In this document: positions 54,429-64,000 of the stretch, one piece after another
How positions within the stretch are numbered: position 1 is the stretch's first letter
Layout: every line of letters begins with the position of its first letter
From: Mauremys mutica
Taxonomy: Eukaryota; Chordata; Testudines; Geoemydidae
Assembly (NCBI RefSeq): GCF_020497125.1
Contig: NC_059073.1
Coordinates: 10,623,225 to 10,687,224 of the forward strand
Direction: 5' to 3'
Length of the DNA stretch: 64,000 nt
Translations under genes and position numbers: made by a program
Notes under the pieces: model-generated
What the model was told of the DNA's origin: nothing
Database searches by the model: none
What the model saw: only the letters and a program-made list of their open reading frames with translations

Positions 54429-56580
54429 TAGATTCAGTGGCCTGGCTCCTCACCTACCTCCCACACCCCCTCCTGGCCAGCCCCAAATTGGTCTGGGCCT
54501 TGTAGAGGGCTTTATGCATTTGCTAATTTCACCCTCTCTGATATGCTTCATGAGGCTATTAGATAGTTCGTGACAGCTGAAACACGGTTAAATAAAAAAT
54601 AAATCAAAAATCAAAAATCAGTGCCTGGCTTTCCAGCTGTCTGTTTGCTAACTTCTATAGCAGCCAAACATGAATGAAGGGCTCTCTATCCGTCACAGGC
54701 AGTTCTCTCTCTCTCTAAAGCAGGCTAACCGGGAGACTAGTCAACATGCGCATGACAGTGATCAACGATCAAATGCGTGACTCAGCTCCCGTGGACCCAT
54801 TCGGTTCACATGAGGAGGCAGCTGAATATTGCTCTGTCACAGGCCTGTCAGTCAAGTGGCGGCACGAAGACCTCTGTTGACACACCCATCACCGTTACTC
54901 ATGGGAGAAGTGCTTTTCTTTGCAGCCAGTGCCGCCAGGCTGCTTTGTAGCATCAAGAGGACATTGAGCATATGGACTGGCATCCAGGCGATCTTCACTT
55001 GTGATTGAAGGTGAAGAGGCTCTGCTGCTGCTTCTCCTCACTGCGTCTCTCGGGGAAGAGCTGTGAGACGAAATCCTCCTCCCACCTGCTGCTTTGCCTG
55101 CTGCTTCCTCCGCTCTGTGGGATGCACCATCCCTTGCCCAGAGCCTATTGAAGCTGACAGCTCCTAGCCAGCATCTTCACAGCTGAATAAGGCTCACGAG
55201 TTCAACAGCGGCTGCTCCTGGAGCACAGGATGGGGAAAAGGTCCCTAGCATTATGGCTGGTAGAGCAGGTACTAAGGAATCAATCCTCCCCGTAAAAGAA
55301 CAAGAACAGGCCAGACCCACAGCTTCTATAAATCAGCATCCACTGAATTCAAATGGATCTGGCCCCTGCAAGTCCTTTAACAGCCTTAGAAGTCCATTAT
55401 GAAGAGAACAATGATGTAACCGATCCATTCCTCTGCTACAAAATTTTCCATGGAAGGGAGGAAATGGGCAATGGTGCTGTGAAAAAGCCGGCTGCAAGGC
55501 CAGAGTTCGGAGTGCATTGTGTGTTCTGCTGACATGTTGTACTGGAAACATGCTGTCATGAATAAAATAGAGTCTTCCTGAGACCAGAGCATGATCTTTA
55601 TTATTATGTGCTCTGCCTTCCACTAGTGCCCAATGAATGATTCCTGCATGGCACAGGACCTTGCAGCGAGAGAGAAGATTGGTCCATTTTTTGACAGAAC
55701 TGTCCTGCTTTTGGTGTTTAGATGCAGTGTGGATGGTAGCATTGCAAGTGTATTTGCAGCGAGAGGCAGAGACGATGTTGGGAACAGAGTTGATGACTGA
55801 CTAGTTGTCTTGCCAACCCAATAGTTGTCTTGCCAACACAATAGATTTTCTGGTCTCTTTTCTGCAAACAATTCAACTTATGCATGTTAGGGTTTATTGT
55901 CTTTTTTGTTTGTGTGGGTTATTTTTTTTATGCCATGTAAGTGTCTTAAACATGTCAAATAAGAATTCAAATGAGAACGAGGGTTTTAAAAGGTGGTATT
56001 TCTGGCATGTTTTCAGTGTGCTTTATAATCAGAGCCCTGGCGAAAAGTTGTCTTAACAATTTAAAAACACCAACAATAACCCAGAACTCTCCAGAACTCT
56101 TCAATCAGAGCAACGTAGCTGCCTCATTAGGCATTCACAGAGGATACAAGTACGGCGCCTACCAAAGATTTCTCCTTGTTAATAGAAGTAACTGTCAAGT
56201 CTCCATGTAACTGGAGTCAATTATCTACCATGTCAGCCACCGGGAAAGATGAGAGTATAAGCAAATATAGGAGAGCGTTTGGGTTTCATAGCTTCTTTCA
56301 TATTCAAAGTATGTCAACGAATTTTACAAAGTAACAAGTCAGGGAGAGAGACCTGTAGCAATAAAATGACGGCTCAACCAAATGGAGCAGCCAACACGTG
56401 GTCAGCAATAATTCACTGAACCTTGGGCGGTATAACCTGTTTTACAGAGACAGGAGGAACTACAATGATGGACCCATTATAAATACCTTGGCGAGACAGA
56501 CAGAGGGAGAAAGGTGAGCAGAGAAAGCAAGAGACAGAGATGCAAATAGATATGAAATACAGCCGACAGAGACAGATGGA
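54429..56580. other. Unassigned intergenic DNA
   Basis: Contains a small ATCAAAA run near 54,600 and a 20-bp direct repeat at 55,802-55,841 (TAGTTGTCTTGCCAACMCAA twice). A CCAGAACTCT pair lies near 56,080. No recognisable gene. Confidence 0.4.
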
Positions 56581-56584
56581 GATG

Positions 56585-56880
56585 TGCAAATAATGTATTT
56601 TTTGGTTAACTGGTAGTTCAGAAAAATTGAAAAAAATAAACATTTGAGGTTTGCCCCAAAATGAAAATTTTCTGAATTTTTGGCTCAACATTTTCATTTT
56701 GGGTCGAATGTCATTTTGGGTTGAACAAAATTTTTAGACTATTTAAGCATTTCATCCAAAGCATTATTTTCTCACCGAAACCAACAAGAATTCACAAAAT
56801 GTTTTGGTTGACACGCATCTACATTTTTTTTGCCAAAAGAGAGTTGTAGAAACATTTTGCCCAGTTCTAATGTAAACCAA
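56585..56880. repeat. A/T-rich imperfect palindromic repeat
   Basis: Dense inverted motifs (CAAAATGAAAATTTTC against TTTTCATTTTGGG). Possible ends are at TTGGTTAACTGGT and CCCAGTTCTAATG. Related motifs occur at 42,178-42,660 and 38,120-38,215. Confidence 0.45.
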
Positions 56881-57655
56881 TACTGCACATGATAGAGAGG
56901 GCATGGAAGGTCTCGCTGAACTCTTTTTAAAATGAGTCATTGAATGTTTAACATCCACTTGGACAGCCCAAGTAGAAATCTGCACAATGGAATGTTTATT
57001 TAAGAGAAAATATGAGTAAACAAATATGAATTGTGGCCCATTGATTTTCAATCACTGTTAGCTTGGATTAGATTTGAACTGGTAACCAGCACTTAGATGC
57101 TTTACAACCCATCACCAAACAAAAGGTACCACTACAATTTTCATTTGTACAATTTTCACTTCAGTTGCTGCCTCCAATCCACTAGCCAACACGGTACAGC
57201 TCCTTCCAAGCTATTGCTGTCAGGTTTCATTTTGAAGGATATTTGTTTTCCATTCCTCACACCAAACAACACTGTACAGTTTCATCTCAATTTTGTTTAC
57301 CTGAAACACTCAAGATTTTTTTCATTTTCAGATCTCCTTTTGCCTTGTATTTTCACAGCCACAAAACACAGCCGTTCTATGAATTTCAATTGATGTTAAG
57401 TTTGTTTCAAGAAAGTTTCTTTGTTTGTTGCAGTTGTTTCTTTCTTACCAAGAACTCTAGATTAAGAAACACAGCATCGTGTAAATTCAGGAGCAGTTTG
57501 CCTTCCAAGGGCTCGCAGAGAATTTTGTATAGTTTTCCCCCTCTCCCTGAAAGATCTAAGGAAAAAATTCTTCCTTGGCGTATCTATGCCATTGTGTACC
57601 ATATCTTACATGTAGGGAAACATTCTCAAAAGCATCTAAGTGACTGAGGAGCCTA
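56881..57655. other. Unassigned intergenic DNA
   Basis: A 134-codon frame (57,243-57,647) and a 98-codon frame overlap in different registers. Neither has a recognisable domain. Confidence 0.35.
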
Positions 57656-57660
57656 TGGTC

Positions 57661-57832
57661 CATTTCAAAAGTGATTTAGGCACATCAGCCCAGATCATCG
57701 AATTCATTTAGGTGCCTAACACCCATTAAAAAGGACCTAAATATCTTTAAGGATCAGGATCTTAGGAGCCTAAATCTAACTGAAAATCAACAGGACTTAA
57801 GCTCCTAAATCACATAGGTACTTTTACTCCTA
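57661..57832. mobile_element. Palindromic MITE containing a second palindromic MITE
   Basis: Outer arms TTTCAAAAGTGATTTAGGCA and AAATCACATAGGTACTTTT are inverted. An inner element (57,688-57,761) starts GCCCAGATCATCGAATTC and ends AAGGATCAGGATC. The outer palindrome becomes continuous when the inner one is removed. Confidence 0.55.
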
Positions 57833-57934
57833 GATATTAGCTTCAGGCCTCTGTAATCCTAGGTGAGTTGCAGCCAGTGGATTTATATATTGTTTCCCAA
57901 TGATTTCTCTATTCTACCATAGATCCTGGTGTAT

Positions 57935-58025
57935 CATCGCATATGTCAGATATGGAAAAGACCTAGCAGGCCATCTAGTCCTTCTTCCACTGGCCAATTC
58001 TTTATGGTTATTATTAAACATGTAC
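57935..58025 (-). mobile_element. CR1-type LINE 3' end
   Basis: GTCAGATATGGAAAAGACCT then AGCAGGCCATCTAGTCC is the reverse complement of a CR1-type tail. Confidence 0.6.
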
Positions 58026-58139
58026 AGTGGAATTTTCAGAAGCAATCAGTGCTGGCCTAACTCCACTCCCACTGAAGTCAATGTGGAGTGTGAGTCAGTA
58101 AGGGCTGGCACTCGTCACTCTAATATATGAGCTTCCAGT

Positions 58140-58465
58140 ACTTTCATGAATCTATCTTCACAACACCCCTGCGAGGGTTTGGGAAGGAATTTCCCCCTGG
58201 TGAGATTGACAGAGTCCCCTGGGGGCGGGGCGGGTGACCTTTCTCTGCAGCATGGGGCATGGGTCACTTGTAGGTTTAAACTAGTGTTCTAGCTTCTCTG
58301 TAACTTGAGGTCTTTAAATCCTGATTTGAGGATGTCAGTAACTCAGCCAGATGTTGTGGGTCTATTACAGAAGTGGGCAGGTGAGGGTCTGTGGCCTGTG
58401 ATGTGCAGGAGGTCAGAGTAGATTATCATGATGGTCCCTTTTGGCCTTAAAGTCTATGAATCTAA
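58140..58465 (+). mobile_element. CR1-type LINE 3' UTR
   Basis: GTGGCCTGTGATGTGCAGGA, GGTCAGAGTAGATTATCATG, ATGGTCCCTTTTGGCCTTAA and AGTCTATGAATCTAAG form a plus-strand CR1-type 3' end. Confidence 0.7.
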
Positions 58466-58469
58466 GTGT

Positions 58470-58618
58470 GGATTCCTTGTCTACAAAATGGAGATGAGAT
58501 GCAGGATAGATTAAGTAATTTGGCCAAGGTAACGCAGGAAGCCCATGGCTGACCTAGGACCAGACCCCAGGTCTTCTAAGTCCCAGTCCCATTGCCAGTC
58601 TTGTACACCATCTGTCTT
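58470..58618 (-). mobile_element. MIR-type SINE
   Basis: CTACAAAATGGAGATGAGAT, GATTAAGTAATTTGGCCAAG and CCCAGGTCTTCTAAGTCCCA keep the reverse MIR order. Confidence 0.55.
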
Positions 58619-59606
58619 ACTTCCCTGTTCCACTGTTCAGCTTAATTCTGAGCCTGTAGCTGGGATGCCATCAAGGCAGAAGTCTTGAGTCATAGGTGGC
58701 TGTGGTCTCAATGGGGTCCAACATACAGGTGCTGCTAGCTGAATTTCAAACAGATCAGACTCTCCATCAGCATTCCCAAATGATAGTGCTAAATTTCCTT
58801 GCAGATGATTCAATGATATTGTGGAAATTACAGCTGTCATCTTCCGCCACCATGGGCACAGGATATATAATTAGTAGCTAAAAATAATTACAATCTTGCA
58901 AATGAAAGGCAGGCATGTAAAACATATAAGCATTCAGGCTTGTCTGATACAGCATCATTAATAAAATGCATAATCTCTACTCCAGCAATGTAGCTGGAGT
59001 GCACCTGACTCACAGTGAGAACGGTGGGTTATTCACTCAAGTGTTTTCAGCGGTAAATGGGTATTTGAATATAGATTTGAGGGTACAGGGGATATTGCTA
59101 TGTTAATAAAACTTTAATTTTTAATTGGATTCTCTCTGCCAATTCAATTTCCCTCCTCTCTCCTGATTCCTGCCTCTTTTATTCCATCTTTTTTCAAAGC
59201 ACTGAAAATATTAAAGGCTGTTAAAGAACGTTTGATCCATTTCAAGATGTACGACCTTTCAGAGGTGAACCAAGAAATGTGTCTGGCAAAAGAGAGGATG
59301 AGGGAGAAGAGGGTTGCATTTGCCCATTGCCAAAATGGAAGAGATCCAGAGGTGAGCAATAAAAATTCTTCAGGAGCAAAAGGTGAATGGTTGGAGATGA
59401 TTAAGCAATAGACAAGAGATTAAAAGGACTAAGGGTGAGCCTTTCAAAGCAAATTCTGAGATTCTGATGCCCAAGTCCTGTTAAAATTAATGGCAGTCCC
59501 ATTGTAAATCTCACTCTTGGACTATTAAGTTTAGAAAGAAGAGTGGGGTTATATGAATGCAAGGCTAATAGACTCTCCTCATTGCATTTTTCTGGAAATA
59601 CAAGAA
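58619..59606. other. Unassigned intergenic DNA
   Basis: No recognisable gene or repeat. Confidence 0.35.
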
Positions 59607-59609
59607 AAC

Positions 59610-59715
59610 AAGACACAGCTGATGAAGTTAATAGGCAAGAGGTTTGAAAGATATTTCCACAAGAAGTTATGGAGGCAAACTAGTACAATAAGGTTAAAAA
59701 TCGCTTAGACATTTC
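59610..59715 (+). mobile_element. Possible LINE C-terminal remnant
   Basis: GATGAAGTTAATAGGCAAGA then GGTTTGAAAGATATTTCC resembles the LINE segment at 3,660-3,710 (ATGAAATTAATAGGCAGCAG then GTTTAAAACAAAC). Very diverged. Confidence 0.35.
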
Positions 59716-59732
59716 TGCAAGTCAGAATAGTT

Positions 59733-59811
59733 GGGTCAGATCCTGAGCTGGTGTCATACAGTGTATCTCCATTGAAGTAAAGCTGATTTACAGCAGCTGA
59801 GAATCTGGTTT
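59733..59811. mobile_element. Palindromic MITE
   Basis: GGGTCAGATCCTGAGCTG and CAGCTGAGAATCTGGTTT are inverted. Related to the element at 11,147. Confidence 0.6.
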
Positions 59812-59847
59812 AGCATTTCTAATTACATTAGCTAGGATAAACTCTCA

Positions 59848-60638
59848 GGGTATGGCTACACTTACGAGTTGTAGCGCTGGTAGTTTGCAGCACTGGTCAT
59901 CCAGCTGTGTAGGAACAGCGCTGGTGTGTGGCCACACTCACAGCTACCAGCGCTGGTGTGTGGCCACATTTGCAGCGCTGTTGAGAGTGATGCATTATGG
60001 GCAGCTATCCCAGCGTTCAAGTGGCAGCAACGTGCTTTTCAAAAGAGGGGGATGGGGTGGGGTGTAGTGTGACAGGGAGCGTGGGGAGAGAGAGAGAGTG
60101 GATTTTTGGAGCCAACACTGTGTGTTAGCTTCCTGCCTTGAAAAAATCAGAAAATGTTTCCGACCCCTTAGTCTTAACTCTTAATCGCAAACAGCCTGCA
60201 TCTTCTCTGTCAAGCAAACACTCACTCCCTGCCTGCCTCATTCACAGGGGTTATCTCATTTGATTGATCACAGCAAACAGGAGCTGTGTTGGTTTTTCAG
60301 ATAAGCAGCTCCGGTAGCAACGAGACGGAGCTCTGAGTTCACAACAAAACAAAGAGAGGCTGAATAACAAAACAAAGAGAGTAATTTAATTAAAAGCATT
60401 CTGGGATAACTGCTAATACCCTGGAGGCCAATAACAGCGCTGGTGTGTGTCCACACTTGATGAGCAGCGCTGGATCAACAGCGCTGCAATGCTTATTCCC
60501 CATGCAGACCCAGGTGTACGGCCAGCGCTGCAGCCAGGGAGTTGCAGTGCTGGATGTGCCCTGCAGGTGTGGACACTTACTAATTGCAGCGCTGGAAAGC
60601 CTCCACCAGCGCTGCAAATCTCAAGTGTCGCCATACCC
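59848..60638. mobile_element. Harbinger-like element with clustered AGCGCT palindromes
   Basis: Ends GGGTATGGCTACACTT and AAGTGTCGCCATACCC. Both flanks are TCA (59,845-59,847 and 60,639-60,641). The 6-bp palindrome AGCGCT occurs ten times: four in the left 135 bp and six in the right 210 bp. There is none in the ~450 bp between. TGTGGCCACA and GTGTCCACAC motifs accompany them. No transposase is encoded. Confidence 0.8.
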
Positions 60639-60641
60639 TCA

Positions 60642-61163
60642 GTCTTCAAGGTCTTTGCTGTTTGTCGGAGTCAGGTAGGAATTCTCAGTCGGCCTTTCAT
60701 GGGACAATATTTTAACAAATCCACAGGCCATCTCCGAACCTGGTGACTGTCACCATCCTTCACACCACGGCCACTTGGAACTTCACATGATGGCAAGGAT
60801 AGACCTCAGACGACCTGCACTGAAAGCACAGGCTTGCTCCACTTGAGCTAAGGGAGAAGCTTCATTAGCTCTATCACTGTAGGGACTATGATACACAACA
60901 GCACAGTTCTGATTCCATCTAAGAGAGGGCAGTAGAATACACATGCACAAAGCTGACTAGCTAGTTGGGATCTGTTGTTTTGACACTTCCAGCAGCAATC
61001 TCAGAAATACTGGAAAACGACAGACACTTTTATGACATTGTTCCTAATAGCATCACTAATTGCCAAATCTTGGGGCCCCTATTCCCTTTGCTGGGACTGA
61101 AGACTATTTCTAATGCCCACTCCTTTCTCTGTAACTTGTAAACCTGCTGGAAGAGATCAGTGC
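60642..61163. other. Unassigned intergenic DNA
   Basis: No recognisable gene or repeat. Confidence 0.35.
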
Positions 61164-61166
61164 TTA

Positions 61167-61238
61167 GGGTGAAATCCTGACCCTATTGAAATCAAGAGCA
61201 AAACTCCCATTGACTTCAATGAGGTCAAGATTTCCACC
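61167..61238. mobile_element. 72-bp palindromic Harbinger-like MITE
   Basis: Ends GGGTGAAATCCTGACC and GGTCAAGATTTCCACC are inverted. Both flanks are TTA (61,164-61,166 and 61,239-61,241). The centre ACTCCCATTGACTTCAAT completes a near-perfect hairpin. Confidence 0.8.
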
Positions 61239-61241
61239 TTA

Positions 61242-62270
61242 GAATCCAGCTTCCAACACAGCCTCCCTTAAACTGGGCTATTTTTAAAGCCTCCCTGCCA
61301 TGCTTTGTACCTATTTATAAAGCAAAGATGTCAGAGGATACCGCTTTGCTCCCTTCAGTCATATAGCTGTGGGGTTATTGTGTCTGGCAAAGGTCCCCTC
61401 ATCTGGGAAACTTGTGATGGTGGTTTCATTAGAAGGGGTGAGCTAGCAATCAAGAGGTCGGCACTCTGGGGCTTTGAGAACTCTCAAGCCACCAAAATTA
61501 TAAATATCCCAGCAGTACGGGAATCACTGTTTCCAATTTCCTTGTACGCTTTACAGCTGCTCTTGGTTTTCCTATCTGCAAAGCATTTATTTTTACAGAT
61601 CAGGAGGATGGCGGGGGGGGGGGGGGAAATCAGCAAGGCCCAAGGTCTCATGCACATTCTGATTGCAATTTGTGATTGGCTATGAAAGTTCAGCTTCGCT
61701 GCCAGTGGCTGGAATATAAACAGCTGGGAGAGTAATAGGCTCAGGAAATCTTCAGTGCTAGTGGTAGCTGGACCACAGCCTGTTTGCCTTACTCACATGA
61801 ACAGGTAATGAGTGCAGTGAAAAATGTGGCCCAGCAAGAATAGTTAGCTTTGTATAACATATTGGATTAAAGAGAATTACTTCTCCTACTTCATGGGAAA
61901 CTATATATTATCCTATCACATGCCATTATTGACTGTAACAGAAATAAAACATGGCATTTGTCTCTACAACCTTCTAAAGAACAAATTTTGCAAGTATATT
62001 CTCATAACATTTAGTTTGATAACAGCTGCAGTCAGGGCTGAGGACAGGGCATGGAGCGGGAGTCAGGGAGTCTCATTGTCTCACTCGTGAAAATTTGGCA
62101 GAAGGGTTCAATCAGGAACCAGGAATAGGTGTATTCCCATCTTTGAGGCCAAGATTTTAGCTGGGTTAAAAATTACTGGTCATTTTTATATAGAGGTGAG
62201 ACTAACCGCCTAGATAAGTAAGGAAGAGATATAAACCTTCGTGCTTCTGGGCATAATCCAACCCCTAGTG
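61242..62270. other. Unassigned intergenic DNA with a G14 run
   Basis: A run of 14 G lies at 61,613-61,626. The 126-codon ORF crossing it has no domain signature. Confidence 0.4.
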
Positions 62271-62274
62271 GATG

Positions 62275-62450
62275 AGAGTTGGGAAGAAATTTCCCATATG
62301 GGCAAGTTATTCCATAATTGCCCAGTTCAGTGTTTCTGGGACCTTTCTGTGCAGTGTCTGGTGCTTACCATAGTTAGAGACAGAGTCATGGACTAGATGG
62401 ACCATGGATATGATCCAGCCAGCAATTCTTATGCTTTTATGAACGTTTAT
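62275..62450 (+). mobile_element. LINE 3' UTR, CR1-like
   Basis: GTCATGGACTAGATGGACCA, ATGATCCAGCCAGC and AATTCTTATGCTTTTATG resemble the ATTCTTATGTTC-tailed LINE family. An A-rich stretch follows. Confidence 0.6.
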
Positions 62451-62904
62451 TTTGAAAAAAAGAAAATAAAGATAAAAAAAATAAATTAAGTCTAAAGATA
62501 GTCTTCATTATGGGCAAAGATTCAGGTGGCTGATGTCATCTGAATCAGTTGGCCATGGTTTGGAATAGGGCCAGCTGTGTATTCCTAGAGTGCACAACTC
62601 TTTAGGATGCTGCACAACATAAGGATGCAAGGTATTGTATCAGAAGGACCCTCATGCTTCTTTCAGGCTTAGCTGGTGATGAGACAATCTGCCCTGGAGG
62701 AGCCTGGAGTGGAGATGATGACTACGTGAGTTCCAGGTCTATGCCCAATGCAGCACACATTTCCTATCTGCTGGTACAGCTATTCTGCCCAGTGCATGGA
62801 AAGGGAAATGGAACCTAGGCTCTCTCCACTGCCTGCCCTCTTCCACCCACATGCATGGAGTGGGGAATATAGAGGTTCCCTTGCACTCTCTTACTCCAGA
62901 CCAA

Positions 62905-63210
62905 GATGTGGCCCTTAATCTTTATTATCCAAGGATCTCAAACACTTTCCTAACATTAACTCATTAAACCAGCAATACTTCTGGGGCAGGGACTGACTTT
63001 TAGTTACATGTTCATACAAAGCCTAGTGCAATCCTTGCCTGGGACAGCCAGGTCCTATACAAATAAAGATACTCCTATCAAGAAAGGATCCACATTTTTT
63101 AGACGGGTAAAATGAGCCACCAAGAGGTTAAGGGACTTCCATTTGACCATGCAACAGGTCAGCAGCAGAGTCAGGACTAAAATCTATAAGCCCTGAGTCC
63201 TTCTCCTCAA
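62905..63210 (-). mobile_element. MIR-type SINE fragments
   Basis: CTGGGGCAGGGACTGACTTT and CATACAAAGCCTAGTGCAAT are plus-oriented MIR tail. AGACGGGTAAAATGAGCCAC, CAAGAGGTTAAGGGACTTCC and CAGAGTCAGGACTAAAATC are reverse MIR. At least two overlapping copies in opposite orientation are likely. Confidence 0.45.
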
Positions 63211-63895
63211 ACGACCAAGGTCGCATGTAAATTATGCCAGTAGAGTAATCTAACAACCTAACAGGGACTGACTGTAATGAATGCAATGTTAAACGATACT
63301 GAACATCCACCTAATACCTGTAAACCTGCACATCTCTTCTTAGGCTTTCCTGTAGCACTCATTACCATAGTAACTCAGCCCTGAACCCCAAAATGCCAAC
63401 ATTATTCCTTGGATCTATGTTGGCACTGCAGCGGAGACAGGCTCCAGCCAGCACAAAATAATCTGTTGATTCATCTTTCCTTCCATCTAATTAACACCAG
63501 AGAAGCATTCAGAACACACCACTTTTAGATAAAATAGAATGCCTGATAGTGAATGGCATTTATAATTAATAGCCAGCTAGCTGAAGTGGTAGCTCTTTAC
63601 TTTTAAGTGTTCCATTACTGTAATTTCCCTTGAAATTCATTGTAATAACACTAATCCCAACGAGGCAATTTGGCTTTGAGTTAAAGGGACATTGTCAAGG
63701 TTGGGAAGGCAAAGATTTGACCTACTACCGGCCATGTTTGGGAACATGTGGGTGAGGCGCTTGTCTCTTCGCGCTCGTCTCTCCGTGCTCCTTCCGTAAC
63801 CACACATTGGAGAAGTACTGGAGACTTGCTCCACAGGAGAACGGGGCTCAGAACGGCAGGGAACAATGTCACGTGCAAACTTACTATCCCACAGA
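63211..63895. other. Unassigned intergenic DNA
   Basis: No recognisable gene or repeat. Confidence 0.35.
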
Positions 63896-64000
63896 ACCCT
63901 TGTGTGATGCTGTATGATTGAATAAGACCATTTACGTCATTGATATTGCCACTGTTATGCAATTGTAACAAATCTTGTACAAAGTGTGTCATGTAAGGTG
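63896..64000 (+). repeat. Start of a chelonian repeat, cut by the window end
   Basis: CCACTGTTATGCAATTGTAA then CAAATCTTGTACAAAGTGTG and TCATGTAAGGTG resemble a widespread turtle repeat that would continue past 64,000. Based on memory of the pattern only. Confidence 0.45.

Noticed and set aside
57243..57647. 134-codon plus-strand ORF
   Set aside because: Translation is low in recognisable pattern, overlaps another frame, and has no domain or splice context that I can see.
59848..60638. CRISPR-like array from repeated AGCGCT units
   Set aside because: Motifs are short, irregularly spaced and confined to transposon ends. The DNA is vertebrate.
61613..61626. G-quadruplex regulatory site
   Set aside because: A single G homopolymer without a promoter or gene context, and homopolymer length is unreliable in assemblies.

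Overview
The window looks like gene-poor intergenic (or deep intronic) DNA from a turtle, probably a cryptodire. I found no host protein-coding exon, tRNA, rRNA, CRISPR array or operon. The organism call rests on the repeats: CR1 LINEs ending in ATTCTATGATTCTATGAT, a second CR1-like LINE type ending in ATTCTTATGTTC, a tRNA-derived SINE with a CR1-like tail of the tortoise Pol III/SINE (Cry) type, an abundant chelonian repeat with the core GTGGCACCTTAGAGACTAAC, old MIR-type amniote SINEs, a DIRS retroelement, and many short hAT-like and Harbinger-like elements. Family names come from recalled consensus patterns; no database was searched.

Layout. 0-13 kb: an LTR-derived fragment, a LINE nested in a CR1, a Cry-type SINE, a 1.6 kb decayed CR1, and hAT elements at 8.8 and 12.3 kb. 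14.3-17.4 kb: a broken DNA transposon with ~100 bp terminal inverted repeats around a pseudogene that shows XPG/FEN-like nuclease motifs and a Cys-rich tail (Academ-like candidate). 18.9-22.2 kb: a solo LTR, a hairpin-rich Harbinger-like MITE, and a hAT carrying a nested CR1. 23.1-25.7 kb: a three-level nest in which a young CR1 with an open 597-codon reverse transcriptase frame sits in a palindromic MITE inside a MIR. 27.1-28.2 kb: a solo LTR. 28.17-36.18 kb: a direct tandem duplication of about 4.0 kb, almost identical between copies, whose left edge lies inside that LTR. 36.8-45 kb: a fold-back repeat, two hAT elements with clear 8-bp target duplications, and two LTR fragments. 48.2-54.4 kb: a minus-strand DIRS element with inverted ends, lacking its 3' coding part and interrupted by a hAT and an LTR. 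57-64 kb: nested palindromic MITEs, a Harbinger-like element with clustered AGCGCT sites, LINE 3' tails and MIRs.

No gene network can be inferred because every recognisable coding stretch belongs to a mobile element. The window is mainly useful as a record of insertion order, of how short DNA transposons diversify, and of one very recent (or artefactual) duplication.
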